Part shown: positions 26,634 through 34,110 of the stretch, piece after piece
Numbering within the stretch: the first letter of the stretch is position 1
How the letters are laid out: the number at the start of each line of letters is the position of its first letter
Source of the DNA: an uncultured Alphaproteobacteria bacterium
GTDB taxonomy: Bacteria; Pseudomonadota; Alphaproteobacteria; Rhizobiales; Aestuariivirgaceae
Direction: 5' to 3'
Length of the DNA stretch: 38,595 nucleotides
Assembly (NCBI GenBank): GCA_937872985.1
Contig: CALMUW010000005.1
Location: 1 to 38,595, forward strand
Program-made: the position numbers and the translations under genes
Notes under the pieces: generated by a model
Told to the model about the DNA's origin: nothing
The model's database searches: none
Seen by the model: the letters and a program-made list of their open reading frames with translations, nothing else

Positions 26634-27320
26634 TCAGATCGTTGGCCAAAGCGCAGCGATGTTTTGACATTCAGCTGAAATGTCGGCGAGACGCTGTTTA
26701 GTAGCCTTCACACCCGGAAAAACCGTGCCCGAAGCCACATCTAGAACTTTGCAGAGCGCCGGATTCACAATCCCATCGCCGGAACCAATTATGTGGACGC
26801 GACAGTACTCGTTGACCACCGCGGAGACAAAACCAGCGGACTCAGTGGTGTGTGGATGAGATTTAGAAAAGTGGAATTTCATCGCCCCAATATGAAGCTT
26901 ACCTTTGATTGTGGCGCGCAAAATTATTTCAGGGCGCACGGAAATTTCCACGCTGTGATACGTCAATTTATTTGGCGCGTGAGCGCCCATTTCTGCTTCG
27001 GCCCCATCGAGATCGATATCGTCCAACATGGTGGCGAAGCGCTCCAAGGCATCAATATTGGAGTTTATACGCCGTGCTGTCCCGATCTTGTCGGGAGTGA
27101 GTTGCTCAAGGGAACGGAGGGCCTTATCTAGAGGAGACGTGTCGATTGCGCCACCAGCAATATATAATGCAACGGCTTCACTGGCCTCGCGATGGTACAT
27201 CCCCATTTGAAATTCGGGGTCGGGGTATTTTCGGTCGTGCAGAATTTTTCGCTGCCTGGCACCTTTGCTGATGATGTACTCGCCAAGCTTGTTTACCGAG
27301 ATTGTAGGTTTGTTAACCAT
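26634..27320 (-). CDS. Hypothetical protein in AT-rich patch
   Basis: A 228-aa soluble protein that I do not recognise. It starts MVNKPTISVNKLGEYIISKG, then has a charged helical N-terminal half (QRKILHDRKYPDPEF, YHREASEAVALYIAGG) and a mixed alpha/beta C-terminal half with strands at about 125-190 (YHSVEISVRPEIILRATIKG, KLHIGAMKFHFSKSHPHT). The spacing E-I...G-K-x-x-I-G-A-x-K recalls the core hairpin of PD-(D/E)XK nuclease-like folds, but this is only a resemblance. Its base composition and codon use are clearly more AT-rich than the neighbours, which suggests recent acquisition. It diverges from the small gene at 27353. Confidence 0.7.
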   Translation of the reverse strand: MVNKPTISVNKLGEYIISKGARQRKILHDRKYPDPEFQMGMYHREASEAVALYIAGGAIDTSPLDKALRSLEQLTPDKIGTARRINSNIDALERFATMLDDIDLDGAEAEMGAHAPNKLTYHSVEISVRPEIILRATIKGKLHIGAMKFHFSKSHPHTTESAGFVSAVVNEYCRVHIIGSGDGIVNPALCKVLDVASGTVFPGVKATKQRLADISAECQNIAALWPTI

Positions 27321-27352
27321 AGATGCCCACCCTTCTATGCGGGAGACGAATC

Positions 27353-27604
27353 ATGACTTTCCAAGCAGTTGCTACTTTATCGAACCGCGAGAGTTTGTGT
27401 ATCTGTGAAATAACAGATCAGGAGGCTGATATTGCGCGGCATGATAATCCCAGTTTTGATCAATTCGGGCTTTATCTTGTTGCTGTGGATAAAGACGCTC
27501 CCAAATCCCCTGCCCGGGTTCTGGCAAAATTTGCGTCGGAAGACGCCGCCAAAAGCCTTGCCAAATTTTTCCGGGTGCATGGCGCATTGGAAGCAACCTG
27601 CTAA
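27353..27604 (+). CDS. Small hypothetical protein in AT-rich patch
   Basis: An 83-aa soluble protein starting MTFQAVATLSNRESLCICEI, with GGAG eight bases upstream of the ATG; the frame continues ten codons upstream without support. The middle, FGLYLVAVDKDAP, looks like a beta strand and turn, followed by helix KFASEDAAKSLAKFFRVHG. No family is recognised. It diverges from the gene at 26634-27320, with only 32 bases between the two start codons, so the pair may share a control region and be functionally linked. Composition is AT-richer than the flanks. An antisense frame at 27377-27730 is considered less likely. Confidence 0.5.
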   Translation: MTFQAVATLSNRESLCICEITDQEADIARHDNPSFDQFGLYLVAVDKDAPKSPARVLAKFASEDAAKSLAKFFRVHGALEATC

Positions 27605-27766
27605 TATTTTTCTTATAGATTCTGCTTTTTTATTGGCCTTTGCTTTATCTACTTCGACCAATGCAACATTGGCACCGACATCCCCAATTTTTGCAGATGC
27701 GCCATCTACTATAGCCGGGGTGACCCTCAACTCAAAGACCCGTTATTCATTTTCAGAAAGGCAGTG

Positions 27767-27795
27767 TTGTTTCATCGCCAAGCCTCCGCTATAAG
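27767..27795 (+). promoter_or_regulatory. Promoter of tRNA-Cys
   Basis: TTGTTT (27767-27772) and TATAAG (27790-27795) are separated by 17 bases, and the tRNA begins 14 bases after the second hexamer. Upstream, 27605-27766 is AT-rich and shows no gene I can support. Confidence 0.65.
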
Positions 27796-27808
27796 CCCTC
27801 GCCGGTGA

Positions 27809-27882
27809 GGCCTCGTGGCGGAGTGGTTACGCAGAGGACTGCAAATCCTTGCACCCCAGTTCGATTCTGGGCGAGGCCTCCA
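27809..27882 (+). tRNA. tRNA-Cys (anticodon GCA)
   Basis: A 74-nt cloverleaf. Acceptor arms GGCCTCG (27809-27815) and CGAGGCC (27872-27878) pair perfectly, followed by discriminator T and encoded CCA. The anticodon loop CTGCAAA gives GCA. The T-arm CCCAGTTCGATTCTGGG is complete. It marks the right border of the AT-rich patch; I found no repeated 3' end of this tRNA on the far side of the patch. Confidence 0.96.
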
Positions 27883-27903
27883 ACTTCCTCCACATCGGAA
27901 ATC

Positions 27904-28191
27904 TCATTCGCCGGCGCGCCGCCGCCTGCGGCCATAGCCCAGCGCGCGGGCAAGACGCGGATGGCGCGGCGCCAGGCTGTGCCCCACCCAGACGGCAAAG
28001 CGCCGCCGGAACCGCCGCACCCGGGCCAGATCGACCGAGAGAATCACCAGCCCCAGGGGCACCATCCAGAAGCCCAGCACCGGCAGGAAACCGAAAAAAC
28101 CGCCCAGCACCAGCACCAGCCCCAGCGCCATGCGCACCAGCGGATGGTGCGGCAGACGGATGCGCCTGGTGCCGAAGCGGATGGTCTTCAT
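27904..28191 (-). CDS. Small membrane protein (PGPGW-type)
   Basis: A 95-aa protein starting MKTIRFGTRRIRLPHHPLVR, with a basic N-terminus, two closely spaced hydrophobic segments (MALGLVLVLGGFFGFLPVLG and WMVPLGLVILSVD), and a very basic C-terminus (VRRFRRRF, YGRRRRR). The GFLPVLGFWMVPLGL motif is typical of small inner-membrane proteins of the PGPGW type, whose function is unknown. A longer start 20 codons upstream is open but not supported. It is transcribed toward tRNA-Cys and away from tRNA-Asn. Confidence 0.78.
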   Translation of the reverse strand: MKTIRFGTRRIRLPHHPLVRMALGLVLVLGGFFGFLPVLGFWMVPLGLVILSVDLARVRRFRRRFAVWVGHSLAPRHPRLARALGYGRRRRRAGE

Positions 28192-28284
28192 GGCCGGTCC
28201 GCCCCCCAGATGCGGAACAGCCCCCTTCGCAGATGGCAGTCCTGAAGGCAAGCCACCGGCGCTGCCAGGCTGACGACAAAGGGC

Positions 28285-28313
28285 TTGGCCTCACGAAAAA
28301 CCTTTGCTATACG
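28285..28313 (+). promoter_or_regulatory. Promoter of tRNA-Asn
   Basis: TTGGCC (28285-28290) and TATACG (28308-28313) are separated by 17 bases, with the tRNA starting 12 bases after the second hexamer. The geometry matches that seen before tRNA-Cys. Confidence 0.6.
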
Positions 28314-28324
28314 CCGCCCACCAT

Positions 28325-28400
28325 TCCCCGATAGCTCAGTTGGTAGAGCATTCGACTGTTAATCGAATGGTCCCTGGTTCGAGTCCAGGTCGGGGAGCCA
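28325..28400 (+). tRNA. tRNA-Asn (anticodon GTT)
   Basis: A 76-nt cloverleaf. Acceptor arms TCCCCGA (28325-28331) and TCGGGGA (28390-28396) pair, followed by discriminator G and encoded CCA. The anticodon stem TTCGA/TCGAA encloses CTGTTAA, giving anticodon GTT. The T-arm contains GGTTCGAGTCC. Confidence 0.97.
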
Positions 28401-28534
28401 GTTCAAGGGCGGCGCGGATCACCGGATCCCGCCGCCCTTTTCTTCGCCCAATTGACATGTCCAGGCTGAATTGACGGGGCTTGCCGTCTGGGGCAAGTGT
28501 GCCACACTGCCTGCCGGTGAAGGATGCCCGCCCC

Positions 28535-29251
28535 GTGACCACCCCCCTGTTCCGCGCTGATGCCTATGCCCGTGACTGCACGGCGCGCGTCGTCGCGGTC
28601 ACGCCGGAGGGCGGCATCATCCTCGACCAGACCGTGTTCTACCCCACCTCCGGCGGCCAGCCCGGCGATAAGGGCTGGCTGGACTGGGACGGCGGGCGCT
28701 GCCTCATCGCCACCACCATCCATGATGCCGAAAAACGCATCGTCCATGTGCCCGCCGCAGGTGAGGTGACGCCGCCCGCCGGGGCCACGCTGACGGCCCG
28801 CCTCGACTGGGACAGCCGTTTCATCAACATGCGCTGCCACACGCTGATGCACCTTCTTTGTTCGCAGGTGCCCTTCCCGGTGACCGGCAGCGCCATCACG
28901 CCCGATGGCGGGCGCATCGACTTCGACATCCCGGAAGGCCTGATTCCCGACAAGCAGGCGCTGACCGACCGCCTCAACGCGCTCGTCGCCGCCGACCACG
29001 CCGTCACCACGCGCTGGATCAGCGACGCGGAACTTGACGCCAGTCCGGAGCTGGTGCGCACCATGTTCGTCAAGCCGCCGCGCGGCGCGGGCCAGGTGCG
29101 CCTGGTGCTCATCGGCACCGATGGCGAGGTCGACCTGCAACCCTGTGGCGGCACCCATCTCTCCTCAACCGCGCCCATCGGGCCGGTGGCCGTGACGAAA
29201 ATTGAAAACAAGGGCAAGATCAACCGGCGCATCCGCGTCAGCTTCGTGTGA
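28535..29251 (+). CDS. alaX: Alanyl-tRNA editing protein AlaX
   Basis: Free-standing editing domain homologous to the AlaRS editing domain, which hydrolyses mischarged Ser- or Gly-tRNA-Ala. The 238-aa protein has the family start FRADAYARDCTARV, then FYPTSGGQPGDKG, and the zinc ligands H102-x-x-x-H106 (CHTLMH) and C204-x-x-x-H208 (PCGGTH). I use a GTG at 28535 (VTTPLFRADAY) with AAGGA about ten bases upstream; a TTG at 28481 would add 18 unlikely residues. sseA starts five bases after the stop, and a GNAT gene follows, so the three form an operon. Confidence 0.92.
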   Translation: MTTPLFRADAYARDCTARVVAVTPEGGIILDQTVFYPTSGGQPGDKGWLDWDGGRCLIATTIHDAEKRIVHVPAAGEVTPPAGATLTARLDWDSRFINMRCHTLMHLLCSQVPFPVTGSAITPDGGRIDFDIPEGLIPDKQALTDRLNALVAADHAVTTRWISDAELDASPELVRTMFVKPPRGAGQVRLVLIGTDGEVDLQPCGGTHLSSTAPIGPVAVTKIENKGKINRRIRVSFV

Positions 29252-29255
29252 CATC

Positions 29256-30122
29256 ATGACCAAGAGCAAAGACTTCGCGACCAACGACCTCGTTTCCACC
29301 CAATGGCTCAATGACCACCTGGGTTCGCCCGACGTCTGCATCATCGACGCCTCGTGGTATCTGCCCGCCATGAACCGCGACCCCAAGGCGGAATTCCTGG
29401 CCAGCCATATTCTCCACGCCCAGTTCTTCGACATCGATGCCTTCTCCGACCAGAAGTCGCCGCTGCCCCACATGCTGCCGCCGCCCGAACAGTTCTCGGC
29501 CATGGCGCGCAAGCTGGGTCTGGGCGATGGCAAGCGCATCGTCTGTTATGACGGCATGGGCCTGTTCTCCGCCGCCCGCGCCTGGTGGATGTTCAAGGTC
29601 TTCGGCCACGAGGATGTGGCCGTGCTCGACGGCGGCCTGCCCAAGTGGCTGAAGGAAGGCCGCCCGGTGGAAGACGGTCCGGCCCGCCCGGTGCAGCCGC
29701 GCCATTTCACCGCCCGCCACAACGGCACCATGGAATCCTCGCTGGCCGACGTGAAGGAAGCGCTGGCCGGGGGCACGGCGCAGTGGCTCGATGCCCGGCC
29801 CGCGCCGCGCTTCCGCGGCGAGGTCGCCGAGCCGCGCCCCGGTGTGCGTTCCGGCCATGCGCCGGGCCAGATCAATGTGCCCTGGTCGCTGATGGTGAAC
29901 GAGGACGGCACGGTGAAATCGCGGGCCGCGCTGGAGGAGACCTTCCGCGCTCAGGGCGTGGACCTGCACCGGCCCACCATCGCCTCCTGCGGCTCCGGGG
30001 TTTCCGGCTGCTCGCTCGCCCTGGCCCTCACCCTCATCGGCCATCACCACCATACGCTCTATGACGGGGCCTGGTCGGAATGGGGCGCGCGCGACGATCT
30101 TCCCGCCGTCACCGGGGCCTGA
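29256..30122 (+). CDS. sseA: 3-mercaptopyruvate sulfurtransferase
   Basis: Transfers sulfur from 3-mercaptopyruvate to thiol or cyanide acceptors. The 288-aa protein consists of two rhodanese domains: an inactive N-terminal one (about 12-135, with ASWYLPAMNRDPKAEF and GDGKRIVCYDGMGLFSA) and an active C-terminal one (about 160-285) with catalytic C245 in the loop TIASCGSGVSGC, the CGSGV(T/S) type that marks mercaptopyruvate over thiosulfate sulfurtransferases. I start at MTKSKDFATND, five bases after alaX; an 18-codon upstream extension would run inside alaX. Confidence 0.95.
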   Translation: MTKSKDFATNDLVSTQWLNDHLGSPDVCIIDASWYLPAMNRDPKAEFLASHILHAQFFDIDAFSDQKSPLPHMLPPPEQFSAMARKLGLGDGKRIVCYDGMGLFSAARAWWMFKVFGHEDVAVLDGGLPKWLKEGRPVEDGPARPVQPRHFTARHNGTMESSLADVKEALAGGTAQWLDARPAPRFRGEVAEPRPGVRSGHAPGQINVPWSLMVNEDGTVKSRAALEETFRAQGVDLHRPTIASCGSGVSGCSLALALTLIGHHHHTLYDGAWSEWGARDDLPAVTGA

Positions 30123-30126
30123 TGCC

Positions 30127-30642
30127 ATGGCCGATGCGGTTGAAACCACCGTCACCTTCCTGGAGATGACGGAACCCCGCTTTCACCATGTGCCGAAGCC
30201 AGCGCTGAAGCTCATGCTGATGCGGGCGGAGGAACCGGCCGTCGGCTTCTACCGCTATCTCTACGACGCCGTGGGCGCACCCTATCACTGGCTCGACCGC
30301 AAGCGCCTGAGCGATGCCGAATTGCTGCCGCAAATCCACGCCGCGACCACTGCCATCTGGGTCCTGTATGTGGCGGGCTCGCCGGCGGGTTACTTCGGGG
30401 TGGACACGGCCAATGCGGAGGAGCCGGTGCTGGCCTATTTCGGCCTGATTCCCGCCTATCACGGCCGGGGCCTGGGCAAGTGGCTGCTGGCGGAGGCCAT
30501 CCGCGCCCTGTGGGAAGGCAATCCCAGGCGTGTGCTGGTGGAGACCTGCACGCTTGACGGCCCCGCCGCCCTGCCGCTCTATCAGAAGCTCGGCTTCACC
30601 CCCTATGCCCAGAACAAAAAGCTGTTCAGCCTCGTTGTCTGA
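30127..30642 (+). CDS. GNAT-family N-acetyltransferase
   Basis: A 171-aa acetyl-CoA-dependent acyltransferase of unknown substrate. The GNAT core is clear: WVLYVAGSPAGYFGVDTANA (strands 2-3), LAYFGLIPAYHGRGLGKWLL (strand 4 and motif A, with the acetyl-CoA-binding RGLGKW pyrophosphate loop) and LPLYQKLGFTPY (motif B). I start at MADAVETTVTFLEM, four bases after the sseA stop; an upstream start would overlap sseA. It is the last gene of the alaX-sseA-GNAT unit and converges with the binding-protein gene 17 bases further on. Confidence 0.88.
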   Translation: MADAVETTVTFLEMTEPRFHHVPKPALKLMLMRAEEPAVGFYRYLYDAVGAPYHWLDRKRLSDAELLPQIHAATTAIWVLYVAGSPAGYFGVDTANAEEPVLAYFGLIPAYHGRGLGKWLLAEAIRALWEGNPRRVLVETCTLDGPAALPLYQKLGFTPYAQNKKLFSLVV

Positions 30643-30659
30643 GGCTCATCTTCCGCGGC

Positions 30660-31682
30660 TCACCTGACTGGCGGCGCGTAGAGCAGTCCGCCATCCTTCC
30701 ACAGGGCATTGAGTCCGCGCGTGATCTTGAGGGTCGACCCCTCGCCGAGATTGCGCTTGAAGATTTCGCCGTAATTGCCCGTGGCGGCAATGGCGCGCAC
30801 CGCCCACTGGGCATCAAGCCCCATGCCGGAACCAAGCGTGCCCTCGACCCCCAGAAGGCGCTTCACCTCGCCGTTCCTGCTGCCCTTGGCTGCCTCCACC
30901 CCCGCCGCCGTGATGCCCAGTTCCTCCGCATCGATGAGGGCAAAGAGCACCCAGCGCGCGATGCTGAACCATTGCTCGTCGCCCTGGCGCACGAAGGGGC
31001 CGAGCGGCTCCCTCGAAATCACCTCCGGCAGGATCACCGTGTCGTCGGGCTTGGCCAGCGTCAGGCGCAGCCCATAGAGCTGCGACTGGTCCGCCGTATA
31101 GGTGTCGCACTTGCCCGCCTCGTAGTGCGCGATGCCGTCCTGGGCGGTGGCCGCGGGCACGGCCACATAGGCCATGTCCTTCTCGCCGAAGTAGTCGGCC
31201 AGGTTGGCCTCGCTGGTGGTGCCGGCGGCGACGCAGACCGCCGCCTGCCCGAGGTTGTAGACCGAGGCGACGCCGAGCAGCTTCTTCACCATGAACCCCT
31301 GGCCGTCATAATAGGACACGCCGGCAAAGCGCAGCTTGTCGTCCACCTCGCGCCCCATGGTCCAGGTGGAGTTGCGGGCGAGAATGTCGATCTTGCCCTC
31401 CTTCAGCGCGGCGAAGCGCGCCGAAACGTCCAGTGGCACATAGTCCACCTTCCCGGCATCGCCCAGCACCGCCGCCGCCACCGCCCGGCAATAGTCCACG
31501 TCGAAGCCGGTCCAGGCGCCGTCCGCGCCCTTCTGGGCAAAGCCCTGCAACCCGGTGTTCACCCCGCACCAAAGCCTGCCGCGCGCCTTGACCTCTTCCA
31601 GCGTGCTGGCCGAGGCGGCAGCACCCCCCAGGGCCAGAAGGGCGGCGGCAGACAGGGCGCGGAACAGGAATCGAAATGACAT
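30660..31682 (-). CDS. Amino-acid ABC transporter substrate-binding protein (AapJ-like)
   Basis: A 340-aa periplasmic binding protein. The start MSFRFLFRALSAAALLALGG is a signal peptide cleaved near ASA-S, preceded by GAGG; the much longer open frame upstream is an artefact. The mature protein has the AapJ-type pattern: STLEEVKARGRLWCGVNTGL, WTGFDVDYCRAVAAAVLGD, KIDILARNSTWTMGRE, and the late TLGSGMGLDAQWAVRAI. AapJ feeds the general L-amino-acid permease AapQMP. No permease or ATPase gene is adjacent here, so it is either an orphan or works with a transporter encoded elsewhere. Confidence 0.9.
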   Translation of the reverse strand: MSFRFLFRALSAAALLALGGAAASASTLEEVKARGRLWCGVNTGLQGFAQKGADGAWTGFDVDYCRAVAAAVLGDAGKVDYVPLDVSARFAALKEGKIDILARNSTWTMGREVDDKLRFAGVSYYDGQGFMVKKLLGVASVYNLGQAAVCVAAGTTSEANLADYFGEKDMAYVAVPAATAQDGIAHYEAGKCDTYTADQSQLYGLRLTLAKPDDTVILPEVISREPLGPFVRQGDEQWFSIARWVLFALIDAEELGITAAGVEAAKGSRNGEVKRLLGVEGTLGSGMGLDAQWAVRAIAATGNYGEIFKRNLGEGSTLKITRGLNALWKDGGLLYAPPVR

Positions 31683-31849
31683 GGCGAACCCTCGATAAGG
31701 TCGCGCGACACTATCTCCCCCAGGCCCCGCCCACAAGGAGCGGCGCAGATGGGCCGAAAATCCTGCGGCACAAAGACTCATGAGGACGAAATTTTGCTGT
31801 CCTGAAGCGGATTTTTCAGACGATAAACAACAGGATGTGGCGAGAGTCT

Positions 31850-31867
31850 CGACTCCCGCATGAGTCG
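31850..31867. promoter_or_regulatory. Hairpin with paired GANTC sites in the divergent intergenic region
   Basis: CGACTC (31850-31855) and GAGTCG (31862-31867) form an inverted repeat around a 6-base loop; each arm contains a GANTC site (31851-31855 and 31862-31866), the target of the CcrM methylase of alphaproteobacteria. CGAGA/TCTCG overlaps it on the left. The 279-base gap between aapJ-like and nadK also has TTGACT at 31886-31891, a possible -35 of nadK with a poor -10. No gene is seen in the gap. Confidence 0.35.
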
Positions 31868-31961
31868 TCACACGTGAAACATTTCTTGACTTTTTATTAA
31901 CCTTTGTGTGGAAACCCCGAATCAATGGCCTGCCATGGGGGCAAGAGGCCCGGAACCGCCC

Positions 31962-32738
31962 ATGCCGAACAGTGCCATCTCCCGCATCACCTTCACCGCC
32001 GCCGACACGCCCAGCGCGCGTCGCGCCCTGTCGCGCCTGTCCAAGGCCTATGGCAATGCCGCCCCGGAAAACGCCCAGGTGGTGGTGGCTCTCGGCGGTG
32101 ACGGCCACATGCTCCAGACGCTGCACCGCTTCGTCGCCACCGGCACGCCCATCTATGGCATGAACCGGGGGTCGGTCGGCTTCCTGATGAACGAGTATCG
32201 AGAGGATGATCTCATCGCCCGCATCCGCGCGGCGGAGACCACCGCCATCCATCCTCTGTCCATGAAGGCCACCGACACCACGGGCAAGACCCTGCGCGCC
32301 ATCGCCTTCAACGAAGTGTCCTTCCTGCGCCAGCGCCATCAGGCGGCCAAGCTCGGCATCACCATCGACGGCAAGGTGCGGCTGGAGGAACTGATCTGCG
32401 ACGGCCTCATCGTCGCCACGCCGGCCGGGTCCACCGCCTACAACCTTTCGGCCCACGGCCCCATCCTGCCCATGAACGCGCCGCTCCTGGCCATGACGCC
32501 CATCAGCGCCTTCCGGCCCCGGCGCTGGCGCGGCGCCATCCTGCCCCAGGCCGCCAAGGTCATCATCACCGTGCGCGAGGCGGAAAAGCGCCCCGTCTCC
32601 GCCGTGGCCGACCAGTTCGAGGTGCGCAATGTGGTGCGCGTCGAAATCGCCGAGGACCGGCGCAAGTCGGCCAGGATCCTCTTCGACCCAGGCCATTCCC
32701 TGGCCGAGCGCATCCTCAACGAACAGTTTCTCTATTAG
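31962..32738 (+). CDS. nadK: NAD kinase
   Basis: Phosphorylates NAD to NADP, the sole NADP source in most bacteria. The 258-aa protein has the catalytic GGDGH (G45-H49) in [18 protein letters not shown], then [29 protein letters not shown], and the second nucleotide-binding block [21 protein letters not shown] start at [11 protein letters not shown], with GAGG about 14 bases upstream; the open frame reaches 18 codons further. The gene is monocistronic, divergent from the aapJ-like gene, and is followed after 16 bases by two-hairpin repeat copy B. Confidence 0.95.
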   Translation: MPNSAISRITFTAADTPSARRALSRLSKAYGNAAPENAQVVVALGGDGHMLQTLHRFVATGTPIYGMNRGSVGFLMNEYREDDLIARIRAAETTAIHPLSMKATDTTGKTLRAIAFNEVSFLRQRHQAAKLGITIDGKVRLEELICDGLIVATPAGSTAYNLSAHGPILPMNAPLLAMTPISAFRPRRWRGAILPQAAKVIITVREAEKRPVSAVADQFEVRNVVRVEIAEDRRKSARILFDPGHSLAERILNEQFLY

Positions 32739-32754
32739 GATTGAAGCCGGACCC

Positions 32755-32857
32755 AGAGCGGTTTGGGCTTTGCTGTTTCAAGGCCACCGCTCTGACTTTG
32801 ATATGGCGGCACCTTAATCAGACAATTGCTGAGTCCCGCAAAAGTCAGGCCGCTCTA
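32755..32857 (+). repeat. Two-hairpin intergenic repeat, copy B
   Basis: First hairpin: arms AGAGCGGT (32755-32762) and ACCGCTCT (32786-32793), with inner arms GCTTTG and CAAGGC. The second hairpin is degenerate: outer arms are reduced to GCGGC/GCCGC, and the inner CTGACTTTT arm is changed although AAAAGTCAG is kept. The element fills the gap between the convergent nadK and DUF2336 genes, and its last three bases (32855-32857) are the reverse complement of the DUF2336 TAG stop codon. It probably acts as a bidirectional terminator here. Confidence 0.8.
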
Positions 32858-34021
32858 AGCGGCGCGCACCATGTCGGCCTTCAGCCGCCGCGCGATGACC
32901 CGCACCTTCTCCTCACCGAAGCGGCCGACGAATTCGAGCTGCTTGGCGCGTTCCGAGGTTTGCAGATTGTCATAGCGCGTCATCAGCGCCTCGATCAGCA
33001 TGCGGCCGAAATCGCCCGCCTTGAGTTCAAGACCGCGATCACGGTTCTCCACCGCCACTTCGCAGGCCGCGCGCAGCAGCGCATGGCACGAGGACGGCAG
33101 ACCGGATTTCTTCAGCAGCGAGCGGATGGACAGCGCCCCCCCGCCATACATCATGTCGCGCGCCCGGGTCAGCGACACACTGGCGAGATGGGCGAGCGCC
33201 CCTTCCACCACCGTCATTTCACCCAGGGTGGCCGCGCGCACGATCAGCGCCGGCGTCAGCATGTTCTTGGCCGCCACGAAGGCCATGGCCACCACGCGCT
33301 CATCCGGCGAGGCCTCGGTGAGAATGCGCAGGATGGCCCCCTCTTCGGCGTCCTCCACCATCTGGGCCGCGTCCTGCACCGGCATCCAGCCACGCTCGGC
33401 CATCAGCATGTGCATGCGGCTGGAGGCGCGCTTGGCCTGAAGAATGCGAATGTCGAGCGGCAGGTCGGGCACGGCCAGCAGGCGTTCCACCACCGCCGCA
33501 TCATGGGCGAAGCGGTTATAGAGATGCTGGTAGTCGCCGCCGTCGAAGGCCACCACCTCATTGTCGAAGAGGGCAAGACACACCGACGCGGATGCCGTTT
33601 TCAGAATGAAGGCCGCCGCCTCGGCCGTGATGTCGGGGCGGCCCGCGACGGCCTTCTGGCGCGCCTCGTCGCCCACCCGCAGGATGGCCATCATGTGCCA
33701 GGAGTCGAGCGAGGGCGTGTTTTCCAGGAACGGCAAGGCGAGATCATCGTCATCGGCAATGAGGGCAAAGACGATGTCGCCATGCAGATCATCAATGGGG
33801 GTGAGCTGGGTGACCAGCGTTTCGCGCACCTGGCGCTCCGGGTCCACCGCGAGCTTGAGGATGACCGGCACCACCTGCTGCTTTTCCAGCGCCGATGATT
33901 TCGGGTCAGCCAGAAGATCGGCGAGTTTCTGCGCCAGGCCGGCGCGCGCATCCACGCCGCCCTGCTCGATCACCGTATCAAAGACCGAAATTTCGAGGCC
34001 GAAGCCCGGTTCAACGCTCAT
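32855..34021 (-). CDS. DUF2336 domain protein
   Basis: A 388-aa, largely helical protein of the alphaproteobacterial DUF2336 family, with HEAT-like repeats suggested by the regular pattern (LAQKLADLLADPKSSALEKQ, VVPVILKLAVDPERQVRETL, and later ILQAKRASSRMHMLMAERGW). No membrane segment or catalytic motif is seen and no function is assigned. I use the ATG at 34021 (MSVEPGFGL), with GGTGGG upstream; a GTG four codons earlier is possible. It lies 89 bases downstream of the degenerate receiver gene on the same strand, so they may be cotranscribed. Its TAG stop lies inside repeat copy B. Confidence 0.82.
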   Translation of the reverse strand: MSVEPGFGLEISVFDTVIEQGGVDARAGLAQKLADLLADPKSSALEKQQVVPVILKLAVDPERQVRETLVTQLTPIDDLHGDIVFALIADDDDLALPFLENTPSLDSWHMMAILRVGDEARQKAVAGRPDITAEAAAFILKTASASVCLALFDNEVVAFDGGDYQHLYNRFAHDAAVVERLLAVPDLPLDIRILQAKRASSRMHMLMAERGWMPVQDAAQMVEDAEEGAILRILTEASPDERVVAMAFVAAKNMLTPALIVRAATLGEMTVVEGALAHLASVSLTRARDMMYGGGALSIRSLLKKSGLPSSCHALLRAACEVAVENRDRGLELKAGDFGRMLIEALMTRYDNLQTSERAKQLEFVGRFGEEKVRVIARRLKADMVRAA

Positions 34022-34067
34022 CCTGCCACCCACCGAAACAAGCCCGCGCAGGTTAGGGTTTCAAGCG

Positions 34068-34082
34068 TTAACAATTGGTTCA
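34068..34082 (-). promoter_or_regulatory. Near-match CtrA box before the DUF2336 gene
   Basis: On the plus strand TTAA-CAATTGG-TTCA, on the minus strand TGAA-N7-TTAAC: one mismatch from the CtrA consensus TTAA-N7-TTAAC. It lies about 47-61 bases before the DUF2336 start codon. Confidence 0.35.
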
Positions 34083-34110
34083 CCATGCCGCCATGACAGG
34101 TGCCGCCGTC

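Noticed and set aside
27377..27730. 117-codon minus-strand frame in the AT-rich patch
   Set aside because: Antisense to the 83-aa frame, which has a clear GGAG site; the antisense protein shows no convincing fold pattern, though it cannot be fully excluded.
27432..27794. 120-codon plus-strand frame
   Set aside because: Overlaps the 83-aa gene in another frame, without a ribosome-binding site.
26516..27882. tRNA-Cys as an integration site of an island
   Set aside because: No copy of the tRNA 3' end was found at the other side of the patch, and no integrase gene is present.
31683..32696. Long 5' extension of the binding-protein frame on the minus strand
   Set aside because: It runs antisense through nadK; the true start at 31682 has a signal peptide and a ribosome-binding site.
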